DNA of 64,000 bases from JBEKTW01 sp049515655 (GTDB lineage Bacteria; Bacteroidota; Ignavibacteria; UBA10030; SZUA-254), in assembly GCA_049515655.1 (NCBI GenBank), contig JBEKTW010000017.1, forward strand, positions 15,385 to 79,384, read 5' to 3'. Made by a program: the position numbers and the translations under genes. Each line of letters starts with the position of its first letter. Position 1 is the first letter of the stretch. Positions 44,579-53,763 of the stretch are shown here, piece after piece. The notes beneath the pieces were generated by a model. It worked only from the letters and a program-made list of their open reading frames with translations, had not been told where the DNA came from and did no database searches.

Positions 44579-44851
44579 ATGATTCGACTTGAATGCACAA
44601 CGGGCGGGCACAACAAGTATTACGAACTCGACTTGTTCAAGACCAACGGTCGCGTTACCGTGAAAGGCTTCTACGGTGCTATCGGACAGGCAGCCAAAGA
44701 AGCCATCATATATGACGGCGAAAGCGAACAGGAAGCCATTGCAGAGATGCAGAAGAAGCAGCTGGAGAAGCAGCGCAAAGGCTACATCATCGTCGGTAAC
44801 GGCCAATCTTCGCCTGCACCTGCAGAAAAAAAAAGAGTGAAGTCACAGTAA
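44579..44851 (+). CDS. WGR-domain protein
   Basis: The 90-residue protein begins after GAAAGGAATGTTC (ATG 44579; an ATG at 44573 is too close to the ribosome site). It contains GGHNKYYELDLFKTNGRVTVKGFYGAIGQAAKEAII, a WGR domain. WGR domains recognise nucleic-acid ends in PARPs and also occur beside bacterial DNA ligases. Here the ATP-dependent ligase gene follows nine bases later, suggesting a joint DNA-end function. Confidence 0.85.
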   Translation: MIRLECTTGGHNKYYELDLFKTNGRVTVKGFYGAIGQAAKEAIIYDGESEQEAIAEMQKKQLEKQRKGYIIVGNGQSSPAPAEKKRVKSQ

Positions 44852-44859
44852 TCTGGGCA

Positions 44860-45762
44860 ATGAATGCTCAGGGTGTTAGGAATGAAGAACATTTTGAGCA
44901 GCTTATGGAGGATCCAAACTATGTGGCCCAGGAGAAACTCGATGGGATGAGAGCAGTTGCTCACATTACAAAGAACGGGTTACGCATATTCTCTCGTTCA
45001 GCAGGTGTGAACGACTATTCAAGACCGCTTGAAAAGACAAGTGCTTTACCACATCTCGCGTCACTACAATTCCCGGAACTTATCGGGACCGTTCTGGATT
45101 CTGAAATACTATTGCCAGGGCAGGATTCTGCAACACTTGCCGGTACGGTGCATCGAAAGAGTTCAAACGGTGATAGCAGACTTGTTAAGATGTTCGTATT
45201 CGATATGCTCCATGACTCAGGCCAAGATCTTATGGCCCAGAGTCTCGAATACAGGGTATCGATGCTCGAAATCATTCAGAAGAAACTCGAATCGCCGTAC
45301 ATCATTATCCTTCCGTATGCCTTTTCCACTGAAGAGAAATGGACACTCTATAATAGAGTCCTGGCGAATAACGGTGAAGGCATCATGCTGAAGAATCTGT
45401 ACGCTCCATATCTGCAAGGTGGAACGCCGGCTAATAACTGGTACAAAAAGAAGAAGTCTGCGACCTTCGATTGCGTCATCATCGGATTTACCAAAGGTGC
45501 CGGCAAATTCAATACGCAGATCGGAGCTGTCCGGTTTGGACAGTACATCAACGGCGAGCTTCGGGAACTTGGCCAGGCATCCGGAATGACAGACGCTGTC
45601 CGTTCTGATATGTCACGTTCACCTGAAAAGTACATCGGGAAGGCGGTCATCATCAAAGGGATGGAACGATTGAAATCTGGCGCCATTAGGCATTGCCAAT
45701 ATGGTGGACTTCGAATGGACAAGAATCCGAAGCAATGCGTTTGGTATCCGGGTGAGCAATAA
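44860..45762 (+). CDS. ATP-dependent DNA ligase
   Basis: The 300-residue enzyme joins nicked or broken DNA through a ligase-AMP intermediate on Lys26 (AQEKLDGMR, motif I). Other motifs are GTVLDSEIL (III), ANNGEGIMLKN (IV) and WYKKKK (V), followed by an OB-fold end (GFTKGAGKFNTQIGAVRFG). Host bacteria use NAD-dependent LigA for replication, so this is an extra element-borne ligase of compact size, like those of phages. It follows the WGR gene directly. Confidence 0.92.
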   Translation: MNAQGVRNEEHFEQLMEDPNYVAQEKLDGMRAVAHITKNGLRIFSRSAGVNDYSRPLEKTSALPHLASLQFPELIGTVLDSEILLPGQDSATLAGTVHRKSSNGDSRLVKMFVFDMLHDSGQDLMAQSLEYRVSMLEIIQKKLESPYIIILPYAFSTEEKWTLYNRVLANNGEGIMLKNLYAPYLQGGTPANNWYKKKKSATFDCVIIGFTKGAGKFNTQIGAVRFGQYINGELRELGQASGMTDAVRSDMSRSPEKYIGKAVIIKGMERLKSGAIRHCQYGGLRMDKNPKQCVWYPGEQ

Positions 45763-45874
45763 CAATGTGGAAGCCGCAAAAGACACGCTCACGCCAACTC
45801 AGAATTGGGACGCCTGTTCTGATGCGGCTTCTGCAATCTCAATGGAAGAACATTCAACTATCAAAGGAATTCAC

Positions 45875-45967
45875 ATGAAGATAAACTGGCAGAAAGTGAA
45901 GCAAGTTGCAAAAGCGATTCTCAAAATCATTCTAAGGGGCTCTAATGACGCCATCATTCATGGATGA
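45875..45967 (+). CDS. Very small hypothetical protein (30 residues)
   Basis: ATG at 45875 follows CAAAGGAATTCAC, a good ribosome site. The product MKINWQKVKQVAKAILKIIL plus ten more residues is an amphipathic, basic helix. Its end overlaps the start of the next gene by 23 bases. It could be a membrane-active peptide or only a translated leader. Confidence 0.4.
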   Translation: MKINWQKVKQVAKAILKIILRGSNDAIIHG

Positions 45968-46511
45968 ACTACTCGCAGAAGCGGAGATCAAGGAAAAAGA
46001 AGACCGTCTCGAAATGTCCAGACTTCGTGCAGATCAAGTTCTTGCTGCACTAGCTGTTCTGGAAAAGAAGGCCGCTGAAGTGAACGATTTAGCAGATGAA
46101 GAGGCAAAGCTAGTTGAGGAGTTCAGAGAGTCTGAACTCCAGAAGATCGAGAAGAAAGCCTCGTGGCTTGCATGGCAGCTCGAAGGATTCATACGGAGTA
46201 TGAATCAGCAAGATCCATCCTGCAAATCGATTGCATTGCCGCATGGAGTTTTGAAACTGCGTTTGGGACGGGATAAGATCGAGATCACGAATATGGAGAC
46301 GTTCGTGGAGCTTGCAGAAAAGAGAGGTTTGCTGAAAACCATTCCGGAATCGTTCGAACCGGATATGCAGAAGACACTCGCCTACGTCAAACAGAACGGC
46401 TTTCTTGCGGGTGTCACGCTGATACCTGCACAATCCAAATTCTCATACACAACAAAAGGAAATGGTAATGGAAAAGCAGAACAATCCGAAGCTGGAATTG
46501 AAGTTGAATGA
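45945..46511 (+). CDS. Gam-like host-nuclease inhibitor protein
   Basis: The 188-residue protein has the Mu Gam-like layout: a long N-terminal coiled coil (residues 10-75: EAEIKEKEDRLEMSRLRADQVLAALAVLEKKAAE), then GVLKLRLGRDKIEITNMETFVELAEKRGLL. Gam binds double-stranded DNA ends and blocks RecBCD-type nucleases. Here it could protect the element's linear DNA during replication or excision. Start has AAGGGG upstream. Its stop overlaps the next gene by 44 bases. Confidence 0.7.
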   Translation: MTPSFMDELLAEAEIKEKEDRLEMSRLRADQVLAALAVLEKKAAEVNDLADEEAKLVEEFRESELQKIEKKASWLAWQLEGFIRSMNQQDPSCKSIALPHGVLKLRLGRDKIEITNMETFVELAEKRGLLKTIPESFEPDMQKTLAYVKQNGFLAGVTLIPAQSKFSYTTKGNGNGKAEQSEAGIEVE

Positions 46512-46944
46512 ATCTGTCCGGCTGAAACTCCTTAAAGATAGGTGCTACGAAGGCAATAATGCCTATGGTCCCTTCTATCTCTACAGCGTTTCGAACGGTG
46601 ATGGAGTTGAAATGAGCTTCTTCGCTCCCGCCGAGATCCATCAACAAATCATCGCACACGGCCTAGCGGCCGGATCTGAATTCATTCTGCACAAGAAAGC
46701 CTCTCAGAATGGCAAGAAGATCACGGGTGAGCTGGTGTTTGAAGCTGTTCCTGGACAAAGTCCTGCGAAGCCATCAAATGGCAATGTGGCGGATAGGTTC
46801 AAAGAGATCATGCAGCAATCCCTTCAGGACGCTATCGACATCACAAGATCCATGAAGGATGTTCCATTCCAGGCAGAAGATCTGCGTTCGATATGTTCAT
46901 GTCTCTTCATTGCACGCACCAGGACAAATGGTCATTCATTCTAA
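46468..46944 (+). CDS. Hypothetical protein, possibly nucleic-acid binding
   Basis: The ATG at 46468 follows AAAAGGAAATGGTA. The 158-residue protein has a beta-rich front with RCYEGNNAYGPFYLYSVSNGDG and FILHKKASQNGKKI, in an arrangement like OB-fold single-strand binders, though the match is weak. The C-terminal part is helical (DRFKEIMQQSLQDAIDITRSMK). Placed next to Gam and ligase, a DNA role is plausible. Confidence 0.5.
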   Translation: MEKQNNPKLELKLNESVRLKLLKDRCYEGNNAYGPFYLYSVSNGDGVEMSFFAPAEIHQQIIAHGLAAGSEFILHKKASQNGKKITGELVFEAVPGQSPAKPSNGNVADRFKEIMQQSLQDAIDITRSMKDVPFQAEDLRSICSCLFIARTRTNGHSF

Positions 46945-46961
46945 CAACCGAAAGGAAATCT

Positions 46962-47408
46962 ATGTTAACCGTAATCAACGCCGCTGACGATCAGTTCGAC
47001 CTTGAGGGTGTGACATCTGTCGGACCCACACTTGCCATTTCGAAAGACGACAGTGTCGTTTTCAATCATCAGACGACCTGCACCGATAAGTTACTTTCTC
47101 CGAAGCTGACACCGGAACAAGAAGCGAAAGCAGTTGCAGAGCTACTCGTCGATGAAGTAGTCACGATCTGTTTGAACGTGCTCGGGGCCTTCGAAATCGT
47201 TGATGTGGATACGTATGAAGAGCTTGCAGAACTCGATATTGATGAAGACTTCTACGTCTCAGGGACTGTAATCGATGTTCGTCCAGGGCAGCTACATCTT
47301 CAGACTGAGGATGAGGATTCGATGTGGGTCATGTTCAAGCACATTGATTCAATTGAATTCGCTGAATCAGCAGTGCCCTACGAGGTTGAAGAGGAAGTAG
47401 AAGAGTAA
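46962..47408 (+). CDS. Acidic hypothetical protein, 148 residues
   Basis: ATG at 46962 follows CGAAAGGAAATCT. The product is strongly acidic (VDVDTYEELAELDIDEDF, ending EVEEEVEE), with KLTPEQEAKAVAELLVDEVVTICL. Acidic proteins of this kind can mimic DNA, but that is speculation. It ends shortly before a terminator. Confidence 0.6.
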   Translation: MLTVINAADDQFDLEGVTSVGPTLAISKDDSVVFNHQTTCTDKLLSPKLTPEQEAKAVAELLVDEVVTICLNVLGAFEIVDVDTYEELAELDIDEDFYVSGTVIDVRPGQLHLQTEDEDSMWVMFKHIDSIEFAESAVPYEVEEEVEE

Positions 47409-47423
47409 TTCAAAGTCGGCTGA

Positions 47424-47463
47424 CAAAAAGGAGATGGTTTATTCTGCTGTCTCCTTTTAATTT
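47424..47463 (+). terminator. Rho-independent terminator-like hairpin
   Basis: Arms AAAAGGAGA (47425-47433) and TCTCCTTTT (47449-47457), then AATTTAA. It lies just after the acidic protein gene. Confidence 0.7.
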
Positions 47464-47484
47464 AACATTTCAAAGGACGTGAAC

Positions 47485-47814
47485 ATGGAAAGTTTTCTCT
47501 ATTCATTCATCTGGCACATAGAACGAGTTGCCGGTATCTCAAAGTACTTGAAAGCCGATGTCCCAATACGGGATCAATTCAATGATGAGTTTCATGACTA
47601 CCATTTCATTATCGGTGCCGTGTTTTTCGAGATGAATCAAGGAATTGAGATTCCTGACGAGATGCTGGATTACTCTTTAACCTTTCGAGAGTTTGTTGAG
47701 AAGCTTGATAAGCTTCCTCGGATATCTGATGCAGAGTTTCCTCAATTTGTTGAAGCCAAAGAGTATATGCTGCGTGTATTGCTGGGAGTCGAGCAGTATG
47801 GAATGGTGAACTAA
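47485..47814 (+). CDS. Hypothetical protein, 109 residues
   Basis: ATG at 47485 follows CAAAGGACGTGAAC. The protein is helical and acidic (SFIWHIERVAGISKYLK, RISDAEFPQFVEAKEYMLRVLLGVEQ). No family recognised. It is the last gene of the + strand operon, closed by a strong terminator. Confidence 0.6.
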   Translation: MESFLYSFIWHIERVAGISKYLKADVPIRDQFNDEFHDYHFIIGAVFFEMNQGIEIPDEMLDYSLTFREFVEKLDKLPRISDAEFPQFVEAKEYMLRVLLGVEQYGMVN

Positions 47815-47823
47815 AAGCTGCGG

Positions 47824-47855
47824 GGACAACCTAGAATATGGGTTGTCCTTTTTTT
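47824..47855 (+). terminator. Strong rho-independent terminator
   Basis: Perfect arms GGACAACC and GGTTGTCC with a nine-base loop, followed by seven Ts. It ends the + strand operon. Confidence 0.9.
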
Positions 47856-48000
47856 AATCCGATTGTATCTGAATGGGAAGAAGACCAACCATGTCGTTGG
47901 CACGCGCGGAAACGAATCATTGTTACAAACGGAATAACTAGTTTCTACGATTCATGTCGCGGTATTCGTTCCTTTTCGCCAAGGGTTACCGCCAGCGGTT

Positions 48001-49962
48001 TTATATATCCTTTAGGTCGTCATTGGAATTGTCAATTATTACTTCCCTTTCGATCTGTTCAGCTCTTTTCTTTACTTTCTTGTAGTCCAGCAACAACCCT
48101 CCCATGCGAGATGTTCTATCATGCTCACGCGCTAAGAGCCAATTTACTTCCGCAAATGTATCTTTGTCGTTTATCTGTAATCCGGGTTCATCTGTAATCA
48201 CAAACGGAACATCGACTGGAAGTTTTTTAAGGTTTTTGAACCCACCGCCGAGACGAATCCCAGTCAAAAACAGTCCTTCGTTCTTAGATCCTAATATTTC
48301 AATTATCCCATATTTGAAGAACTTCCTTGAGAGAAGAAAGATATTTAGGCCGAGCAATTGCGTAGCATCTGTATGGAATTCATCCGAGCTATCATTCAAC
48401 GCTTTTTTGAAAAGATCTGATGCATTTTGAAATCCGATGTCGGAACTGCCATTGATTACACAAAAAGTCTTCGCGAATGTTGCTGACCTTCGTATATTAA
48501 TCAATTCCTCGCTTATACCTTGAACTCCCTTGTAAGAACTTTCATAGTGATGAACAAAGTCTGTGAGTAACGGTAACAAAATTATCTTGCGGAATAGTTT
48601 TGGCTCTAATTCATAAATGAGATCAATAATGTTTAGGTAATTGTCCTTTCCGGAGCTATATATTCTTCTTAGGATCTCCTCTTTCTTTGTGTGAAACGTA
48701 ATATATTCGGCTGCAAAATAATCTTGAATAGATTTGTGGGCCCATTTTATCTTTGCTCCTTCCCTAACAAACAACGGTACTGTAGTTAAGAGGTCTTCAA
48801 CATATGATGACTCTTTAAAATCTATGTTCACATTTTTTGATTTCGCGCTTGATATGAACTCCAATAATTCGGGTTCAGTATACATCACTTTTCCGAGCTT
48901 TGAAGTCTCAAAAGCTAAATGCCTCAGTATCGTTCGAAAATCAAGTATATCTAGCAATGAGTGTTTGGGCCTCTTGAAACCATCTTTTGATGAATCATGA
49001 TGCTTGAACAATGAGGAATAAACTTCCTCATAAAAGGTAGTCTTCTTAGACGGTATGTCCTTGTTATAAGTGTAAGATTTGTAAAGAAGAGAGACAAGAA
49101 ACGGATTCGTCAAAAAATCCTCCACTTGGTTTAATCTGCCTTCTATCTCCGCTATTAGTTTATCGGCATATTTGATTTGGTTTAATGCATCGTAACGACT
49201 GATGATCTGAAAGGATTCTTCCGGCAATAAAGATCGAATGTAAAATCTCTGAAAATCACCAAAGGATGCCAATGCTGATTCGGGTCGTGATGTGAGTATG
49301 AAGTTATTCTCAGAAACCTTATCAATAAATCCTCTTAGTTGAACTGTAATGCTTTCCTGAATATCCTGGGGAATTTCATCAAATCCATCAAGAATAATTG
49401 TAAAGAAACCGAGTTCTAGAAAACGGATGATTAAGTCTTTGTCAAAACTTTTATCAATAGGGTCAATCTGCTGAAAGATTTCATCTATTACTGAATTGGA
49501 TTTATCAAGCTTTCTCAACTCAATTAGTATCGGAATAGTGGATGGTGTCTCAATCGAATTTAGTGTAATCCATTTCATTAAGGTGGATTTGCCCATTCCA
49601 GCATAGTCAGAAATCAGTATCCGTTTGTGATTCTGAAAAAGCTCAATGTTGATTTTATCGGCAATAACAAATTCCTTGCCGTCCTTTGTGGAAACAATCG
49701 TCAGCGGTTGATAAATGTCCTTTATCTTAATTTGCTGGTTTGGGAACACAAGTGTGTTAATGATGCTACAATGTTGATGCGTTCTACTCAAGTAATTAGC
49801 AAACTTATCTTCGTAGTAACTGTCAATCACGGTATTGTCGGTTGACCGTTTCTTCAACCACTTTGAAAGTATGGATAACCGCGGTTTGAGAATTGTAGAA
49901 ATAATCGGTTCAACAAAAGGTTTGGCAAGTTCCCAATACGTTTTTAGTTCTTCGTTTGTCAT
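48001..49962 (-). CDS. NACHT-domain STAND NTPase (bNACHT-like, candidate defence)
   Basis: The 653-residue protein (ATG 49962, preceding codons unlikely) has a NACHT NTPase: Walker A GMGKST near 122-127 (DYAGMGKSTLMKW), LIELRKLDKS, Walker B TIILDGFDEIP near 190 and sensor LTSRPES. A short helical N-terminus (residues 1-90) precedes it, and the C-terminus is helical, with HKSIQDYFAAEYI in the winged-helix region. Bacterial NACHT proteins include many anti-phage systems in which binding of a phage cue triggers the effector. The effector here is not identified; it is a stand-alone gene. Confidence 0.82.
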   Translation of the reverse strand: MTNEELKTYWELAKPFVEPIISTILKPRLSILSKWLKKRSTDNTVIDSYYEDKFANYLSRTHQHCSIINTLVFPNQQIKIKDIYQPLTIVSTKDGKEFVIADKINIELFQNHKRILISDYAGMGKSTLMKWITLNSIETPSTIPILIELRKLDKSNSVIDEIFQQIDPIDKSFDKDLIIRFLELGFFTIILDGFDEIPQDIQESITVQLRGFIDKVSENNFILTSRPESALASFGDFQRFYIRSLLPEESFQIISRYDALNQIKYADKLIAEIEGRLNQVEDFLTNPFLVSLLYKSYTYNKDIPSKKTTFYEEVYSSLFKHHDSSKDGFKRPKHSLLDILDFRTILRHLAFETSKLGKVMYTEPELLEFISSAKSKNVNIDFKESSYVEDLLTTVPLFVREGAKIKWAHKSIQDYFAAEYITFHTKKEEILRRIYSSGKDNYLNIIDLIYELEPKLFRKIILLPLLTDFVHHYESSYKGVQGISEELINIRRSATFAKTFCVINGSSDIGFQNASDLFKKALNDSSDEFHTDATQLLGLNIFLLSRKFFKYGIIEILGSKNEGLFLTGIRLGGGFKNLKKLPVDVPFVITDEPGLQINDKDTFAEVNWLLAREHDRTSRMGGLLLDYKKVKKRAEQIEREVIIDNSNDDLKDI

Positions 49963-50258
49963 ATTATTGAATTGATAAATGCTAAGCAAGATAGAACATC
50001 GGTGTACTAAACTCCGCTCCAGAATTAAGCCCTCAGATGAGAATTTACAGATTCGCCAGGGAAATGTCAATGTTCGCCCGATGACTCTTCATCCGTTCAA
50101 TGCCATATGCCAAATTCGACGTGCGACATTTCGTACTCGGAGTACTGAACCGTAACTCCTACTCCGGAGGTGTTGGTGTTTTTGGTTTTGCTTTCTAACC
50201 TACAATAACAAATCCCGCCAAAATCATTCACCCCGAAGTCACTGAGTTCCACCCATTA

Positions 50259-51032
50259 CTAAATGAGAAAATCACCGGCTATCTGCAAAATCTGAGATAC
50301 GTGCCGGTAAATTCGCTCCAGTGTTGGAACGAGCGGTAAGCCCCTAGTATCACCTTCTTCTCCGAAACAGGGTTCGAACGTGAACTGGGGCTCGTCAGCT
50401 GTCACACCCAATCGCGCAGCGGCCTTAATGCGAAACAATTCAGCCCCATTTGTCAATGGAAACTGCCGGTCAGCCGGGTTCAGCGCAAATGGCGGAAACC
50501 GGACAACCTCCTGTTGCCATGGAACGTGCATTTGAAATCTTTCAATGATGTTTTTGTGTGCCGTCCCGACCACTAAAATCATTCTGTGTTTATCAACGAT
50601 GTCAAGTGAGTGCAGTTGCACGAGAGTCTTATTACCACCTAGCCAAGGTTTAAGACGTTTAATGAAACGGAGTGCTCGGGTCGAAGCACCCGCAAGGCAC
50701 TGTTGCATTGTCTGCTCAAAACTGGCCTGTGTTCGTGAGATTGGGAAGAAGGTATGATTGTTCGGTTGTCCACCACCAGCCGTGACCAACTGCCAGGCCA
50801 GAAGGTCGAGGGCAGAGCGAATGTTGTGAATAGCGTCTCCTATGATTGCTCCCAATTCGGGCGGCAATTGCTGGACAATTTCGACGCAATATACCAAGTC
50901 ACCTGCCGGGTTCTCACGTTTGACGATTCGATACGGTTTAGAATCGATAAATGTTTGAATGACATTGTGTAGCTCCTCGATATGGCGTTTGGCCCGTACA
51001 AGTTTAAGGCGTGCCCCTTCTAGTGATCCCAT
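50259..51032 (-). CDS. Hypothetical protein of a widespread unnamed family
   Basis: The 257-residue protein contains LPPELGAIIGDAIHNIRSALDLLAWQL, a recurrent motif in an uncharacterised family. It begins with MGSLEGARLKLVRAKRHIEELHNVIQTF and is otherwise helical with beta segments. Its ATG follows the DUF2971 stop by 75 bases. Confidence 0.75.
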   Translation of the reverse strand: MGSLEGARLKLVRAKRHIEELHNVIQTFIDSKPYRIVKRENPAGDLVYCVEIVQQLPPELGAIIGDAIHNIRSALDLLAWQLVTAGGGQPNNHTFFPISRTQASFEQTMQQCLAGASTRALRFIKRLKPWLGGNKTLVQLHSLDIVDKHRMILVVGTAHKNIIERFQMHVPWQQEVVRFPPFALNPADRQFPLTNGAELFRIKAAARLGVTADEPQFTFEPCFGEEGDTRGLPLVPTLERIYRHVSQILQIAGDFLI

Positions 51033-51107
51033 CTTGGCATTCAGTTATGTTGATTCGTGTTGTGTTATTTCTGTCGGCTTCAGTGGCAGGTTAGCCCGCG
51101 ACAAAAT

Positions 51108-52019
51108 CTATAGCCGCTTGAAAGAGATCTGAAAGTTCTTCGTGTCTAAGACAGCTTGATTCAGTGATGCTGTTGAGAACTTATTCCTGACAATTTCCGA
51201 TAGACTATTTTGAGAATCTTCTTGGATGTTACAGCCGAAAATGAGATCTTGAACAGATTCGATTGGGAAAGCTCTGACAAGAACCTCATGTCCGCCTGAA
51301 TCAATAGTGTGACTGTCTTTCAGCAGGGTTGTGGTGTTAATTAGTCTGTATTCTTCTTCATAATGCCAAGATATATTCTTAGTCGCTAAGATTGATTCTG
51401 CTAATCTAAGCTTCTCCGGCTCTGTCTCTGGAATCGGGAAAAGATTGACCCTTGGTCGCTCTGCGCGATACTGGACCCGCAAAGCCTTTGAAAAGAATTG
51501 GTTTTCCGAATCGAAACCAATCGCCAAGCCTCTATGAGAATCAGCGTAATGTGACCACATGAGAGGATTCGTTCTCGCAGTACTTAGACTTAGAACACAG
51601 ATGTTGTTCGCAATTGAATTGATAACACTCTGTTTGATCGTGCCAACCAGATAATCGGTGTTAGATTCGAAAAGACTTCGAACAAGGTTAGGGAAGTCTG
51701 TGCCTCGTTTGGTTAACTCAACATCGATAATATTCTTGACAACTGCTTTATAGCCTTCGAAGTCAAAGAGGTTCTTCTGTTCTGGGGGAAGGGCATCATA
51801 CATCCGATGATAGGTTTGTTCCATGAGATTGTGAAGTATAGTCTCATGGTTAAGGATCAAGTCGAAGATTTGAAATACGAACTCTCTTGTAACAAATCCT
51901 TCCGCTTGAGGAAAGGATTCAAAAGGGTCATTGAGCGCCGCAAGTTGGGTAAAGCGAATAGTAGTGGTTTCGAGAATATTGACCGCTTGTTGTGCCGATA
52001 CGAACTTGTAGAGTATCAT
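51108..52019 (-). CDS. DUF2971-family protein
   Basis: The 303-residue protein has the DUF2971 pattern: ILYKFVSAQQAVNILE, TQLAALNDPFESF near the N-terminus and LWSHYADSHRGLAIGFDSE in the middle. These proteins are widespread, often next to mobile or defence genes, with unknown activity. ATG 52019 was preferred to 52037. The GGGCTAAC just behind the stop resembles half of an integron core site. Confidence 0.85.
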   Translation of the reverse strand: MILYKFVSAQQAVNILETTTIRFTQLAALNDPFESFPQAEGFVTREFVFQIFDLILNHETILHNLMEQTYHRMYDALPPEQKNLFDFEGYKAVVKNIIDVELTKRGTDFPNLVRSLFESNTDYLVGTIKQSVINSIANNICVLSLSTARTNPLMWSHYADSHRGLAIGFDSENQFFSKALRVQYRAERPRVNLFPIPETEPEKLRLAESILATKNISWHYEEEYRLINTTTLLKDSHTIDSGGHEVLVRAFPIESVQDLIFGCNIQEDSQNSLSEIVRNKFSTASLNQAVLDTKNFQISFKRL

Positions 52020-52152
52020 ATTGGTACCGTAAAACAAAAATTGTTGCGCTCTATCGGACCGGAGCTATACTGCGGGGACGAGTTTGTTCGTAGTTCATAT
52101 CTTAGTCAGGATGAGATTGAACGGTGGTTAGAGCACACGCAGATCATACTTG

Positions 52153-53250
52153 TCAAGGTTCTTTTGATACTTTGTTCAACGGTAACCCATGCAAATAATT
52201 ATCAATTGAAAGTAATTTGCCGTCCTCATCATAAATATACAAGGTACCATTCCCATCCTTCAAAGTCCCCGTTTCCACGGATTTGCCGTTCTTGTCAAAA
52301 TTATTCAGAACACTCCACATTCTGCCATCTTTAATAAGCCGTTCACTCCAAAGCTTACCATTTTCATGGAACCACTTTAAAACGCCGGAGTACTTAGGAG
52401 ATTGCTTAATCGTTTCAATGATGTATTTCGCCGGTACAATTGCTGCAAATCCACCACCAGTTTTATCGCTGATGCTGCCATGCACAAGTCCCATCAATCG
52501 ATAAGCTGTGACAAACATCTCCTGATCGCCAACGATCAAATTTGTCGGTAACTCGAAGACCGGAGAACCGCTAAATCCGCTAATGCTAGGATCATCAAGC
52601 AAATAAAAAGTGGCAATCTTATTGTTGTCAAATCTAGGTAATTCTATTAGACCGCTGGAAGGCCTGGAGATTTTCGATATTGGAGAAAAGGATTTTCCAT
52701 AGCCTAAGTCCAGGGGGAAACCAATAGTGGTTACTTCTCTCTCTCGCAATGGAATTCTGTCTGACTCGATTATTGCTGTTGGAATAGAACCCAAAGAAGA
52801 ATCACGATATATCTGTGAATTGTCATCCAGAAGCAATGTCGCAACATCTGAGCTACCGTTGAATGTCCAGATTAAGCTATCCCTTCTGAATGCGAGAGTT
52901 ATTAGTTTGAATACAAGTGGCTTATCTGATTGGCCATGAATCACTATATCAGAGTTTAAGGTCATCTCTCTAGCAACGTGCTCGGCCGTTACCAAATAAT
53001 TAGAGAATGTATCGGACACAAAAAAAGCTGTGCCAGTTAACCGATAAGTCTTGGGGATTGCCAAATTGCTGTCGGGCTTTTTTAGCCAAACCTGAAAAAC
53101 CTCGCCATCAACTTTTATCGTTTCAATTCTCGTGTCATTCAAGAAGGCTACACAAGTAGAAAATGATTTGATAGCAGACAGTTCCTTTTGTGCAGGTAGT
53201 GGGCTTGAGAAAGAAATCAGAATAATAAGTGACAAGCAACTCGTTTTCAT
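52153..53250 (-). CDS. Exported trypsin-like serine protease fused to MORN/YwqK-type repeats
   Basis: The 365-residue protein has a signal peptide (MKTSCLSLIILISFSSPLPA). The chymotrypsin-fold catalytic triad is in order: His91 (VTAEHVA), Asp135 (GSSDVATLL) and Ser228 (ISGFSGSPVF). It ends in MORN/YwqK-type repeats (LKWFHENGKLWSERLIKDGR, YDEDGKLLS) that often bind lipids or act as envelope spacers. The combination of protease and MORN repeats is unusual. It would act in the periplasm or envelope. No immunity or partner gene is evident. Confidence 0.75.
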   Translation of the reverse strand: MKTSCLSLIILISFSSPLPAQKELSAIKSFSTCVAFLNDTRIETIKVDGEVFQVWLKKPDSNLAIPKTYRLTGTAFFVSDTFSNYLVTAEHVAREMTLNSDIVIHGQSDKPLVFKLITLAFRRDSLIWTFNGSSDVATLLLDDNSQIYRDSSLGSIPTAIIESDRIPLREREVTTIGFPLDLGYGKSFSPISKISRPSSGLIELPRFDNNKIATFYLLDDPSISGFSGSPVFELPTNLIVGDQEMFVTAYRLMGLVHGSISDKTGGGFAAIVPAKYIIETIKQSPKYSGVLKWFHENGKLWSERLIKDGRMWSVLNNFDKNGKSVETGTLKDGNGTLYIYDEDGKLLSIDNYLHGLPLNKVSKEP

Positions 53251-53763
53251 CGGCTTATCTAGTAGTGTCGTCTAATTGATTTCGGTGTGCGATAAGACCG
53301 TTCGTGTGTTCTAGTGCATCTCGGCTGAGCTGCCTCAATACACATGCCATATAGCATGTCGCTGTGTTGGGATGTGTTTGCCTCATGCCGTAAGGTAATG
53401 AAATGCGTGGGGAAAGTCCATCTCTCCGCGTGGTTACCAATCGGATCACTAAAAGGATTTAACTGCAATCCCAGTTGGTACATAAACCGGGGGCAGGTCA
53501 TCGCCTCAGCCTAAAAGCCAAGGTCAATCGGATCTTCTGTCTCTATATTTGACTGGTTCCTTATGCAGATTGATTCAAACACTGATGTTGAATTAATGGG
53601 TCTGAGACATTCTATGATCCTTGAAACGTCGTGCGAGCTAGCAGACCTAAGCTATAGCAATTTACAGAAACAATTGCAAAAAATCTATCTCTTGAAGAAC
53701 TACATACTAATCTAAACCCGCAAGTGTCTAAAAGGTTTTGGAGCCGAACACTTGTCCATATAA
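53251..53763. other. Gene-poor spacer
   Basis: No supported gene. A + strand 50-codon frame (ATG 53562) exists but has no good ribosome site. Small minus-strand frames overlap each other. The region separates the protease gene from the membrane-protein/two-component operon and probably includes the protease gene's promoter. Confidence 0.4.

Noticed and set aside
53562..53714. A 50-codon + frame in the 53.3-53.8 kb spacer
   Set aside because: No ribosome site, no recognised domain, and it lies between minus-strand genes.
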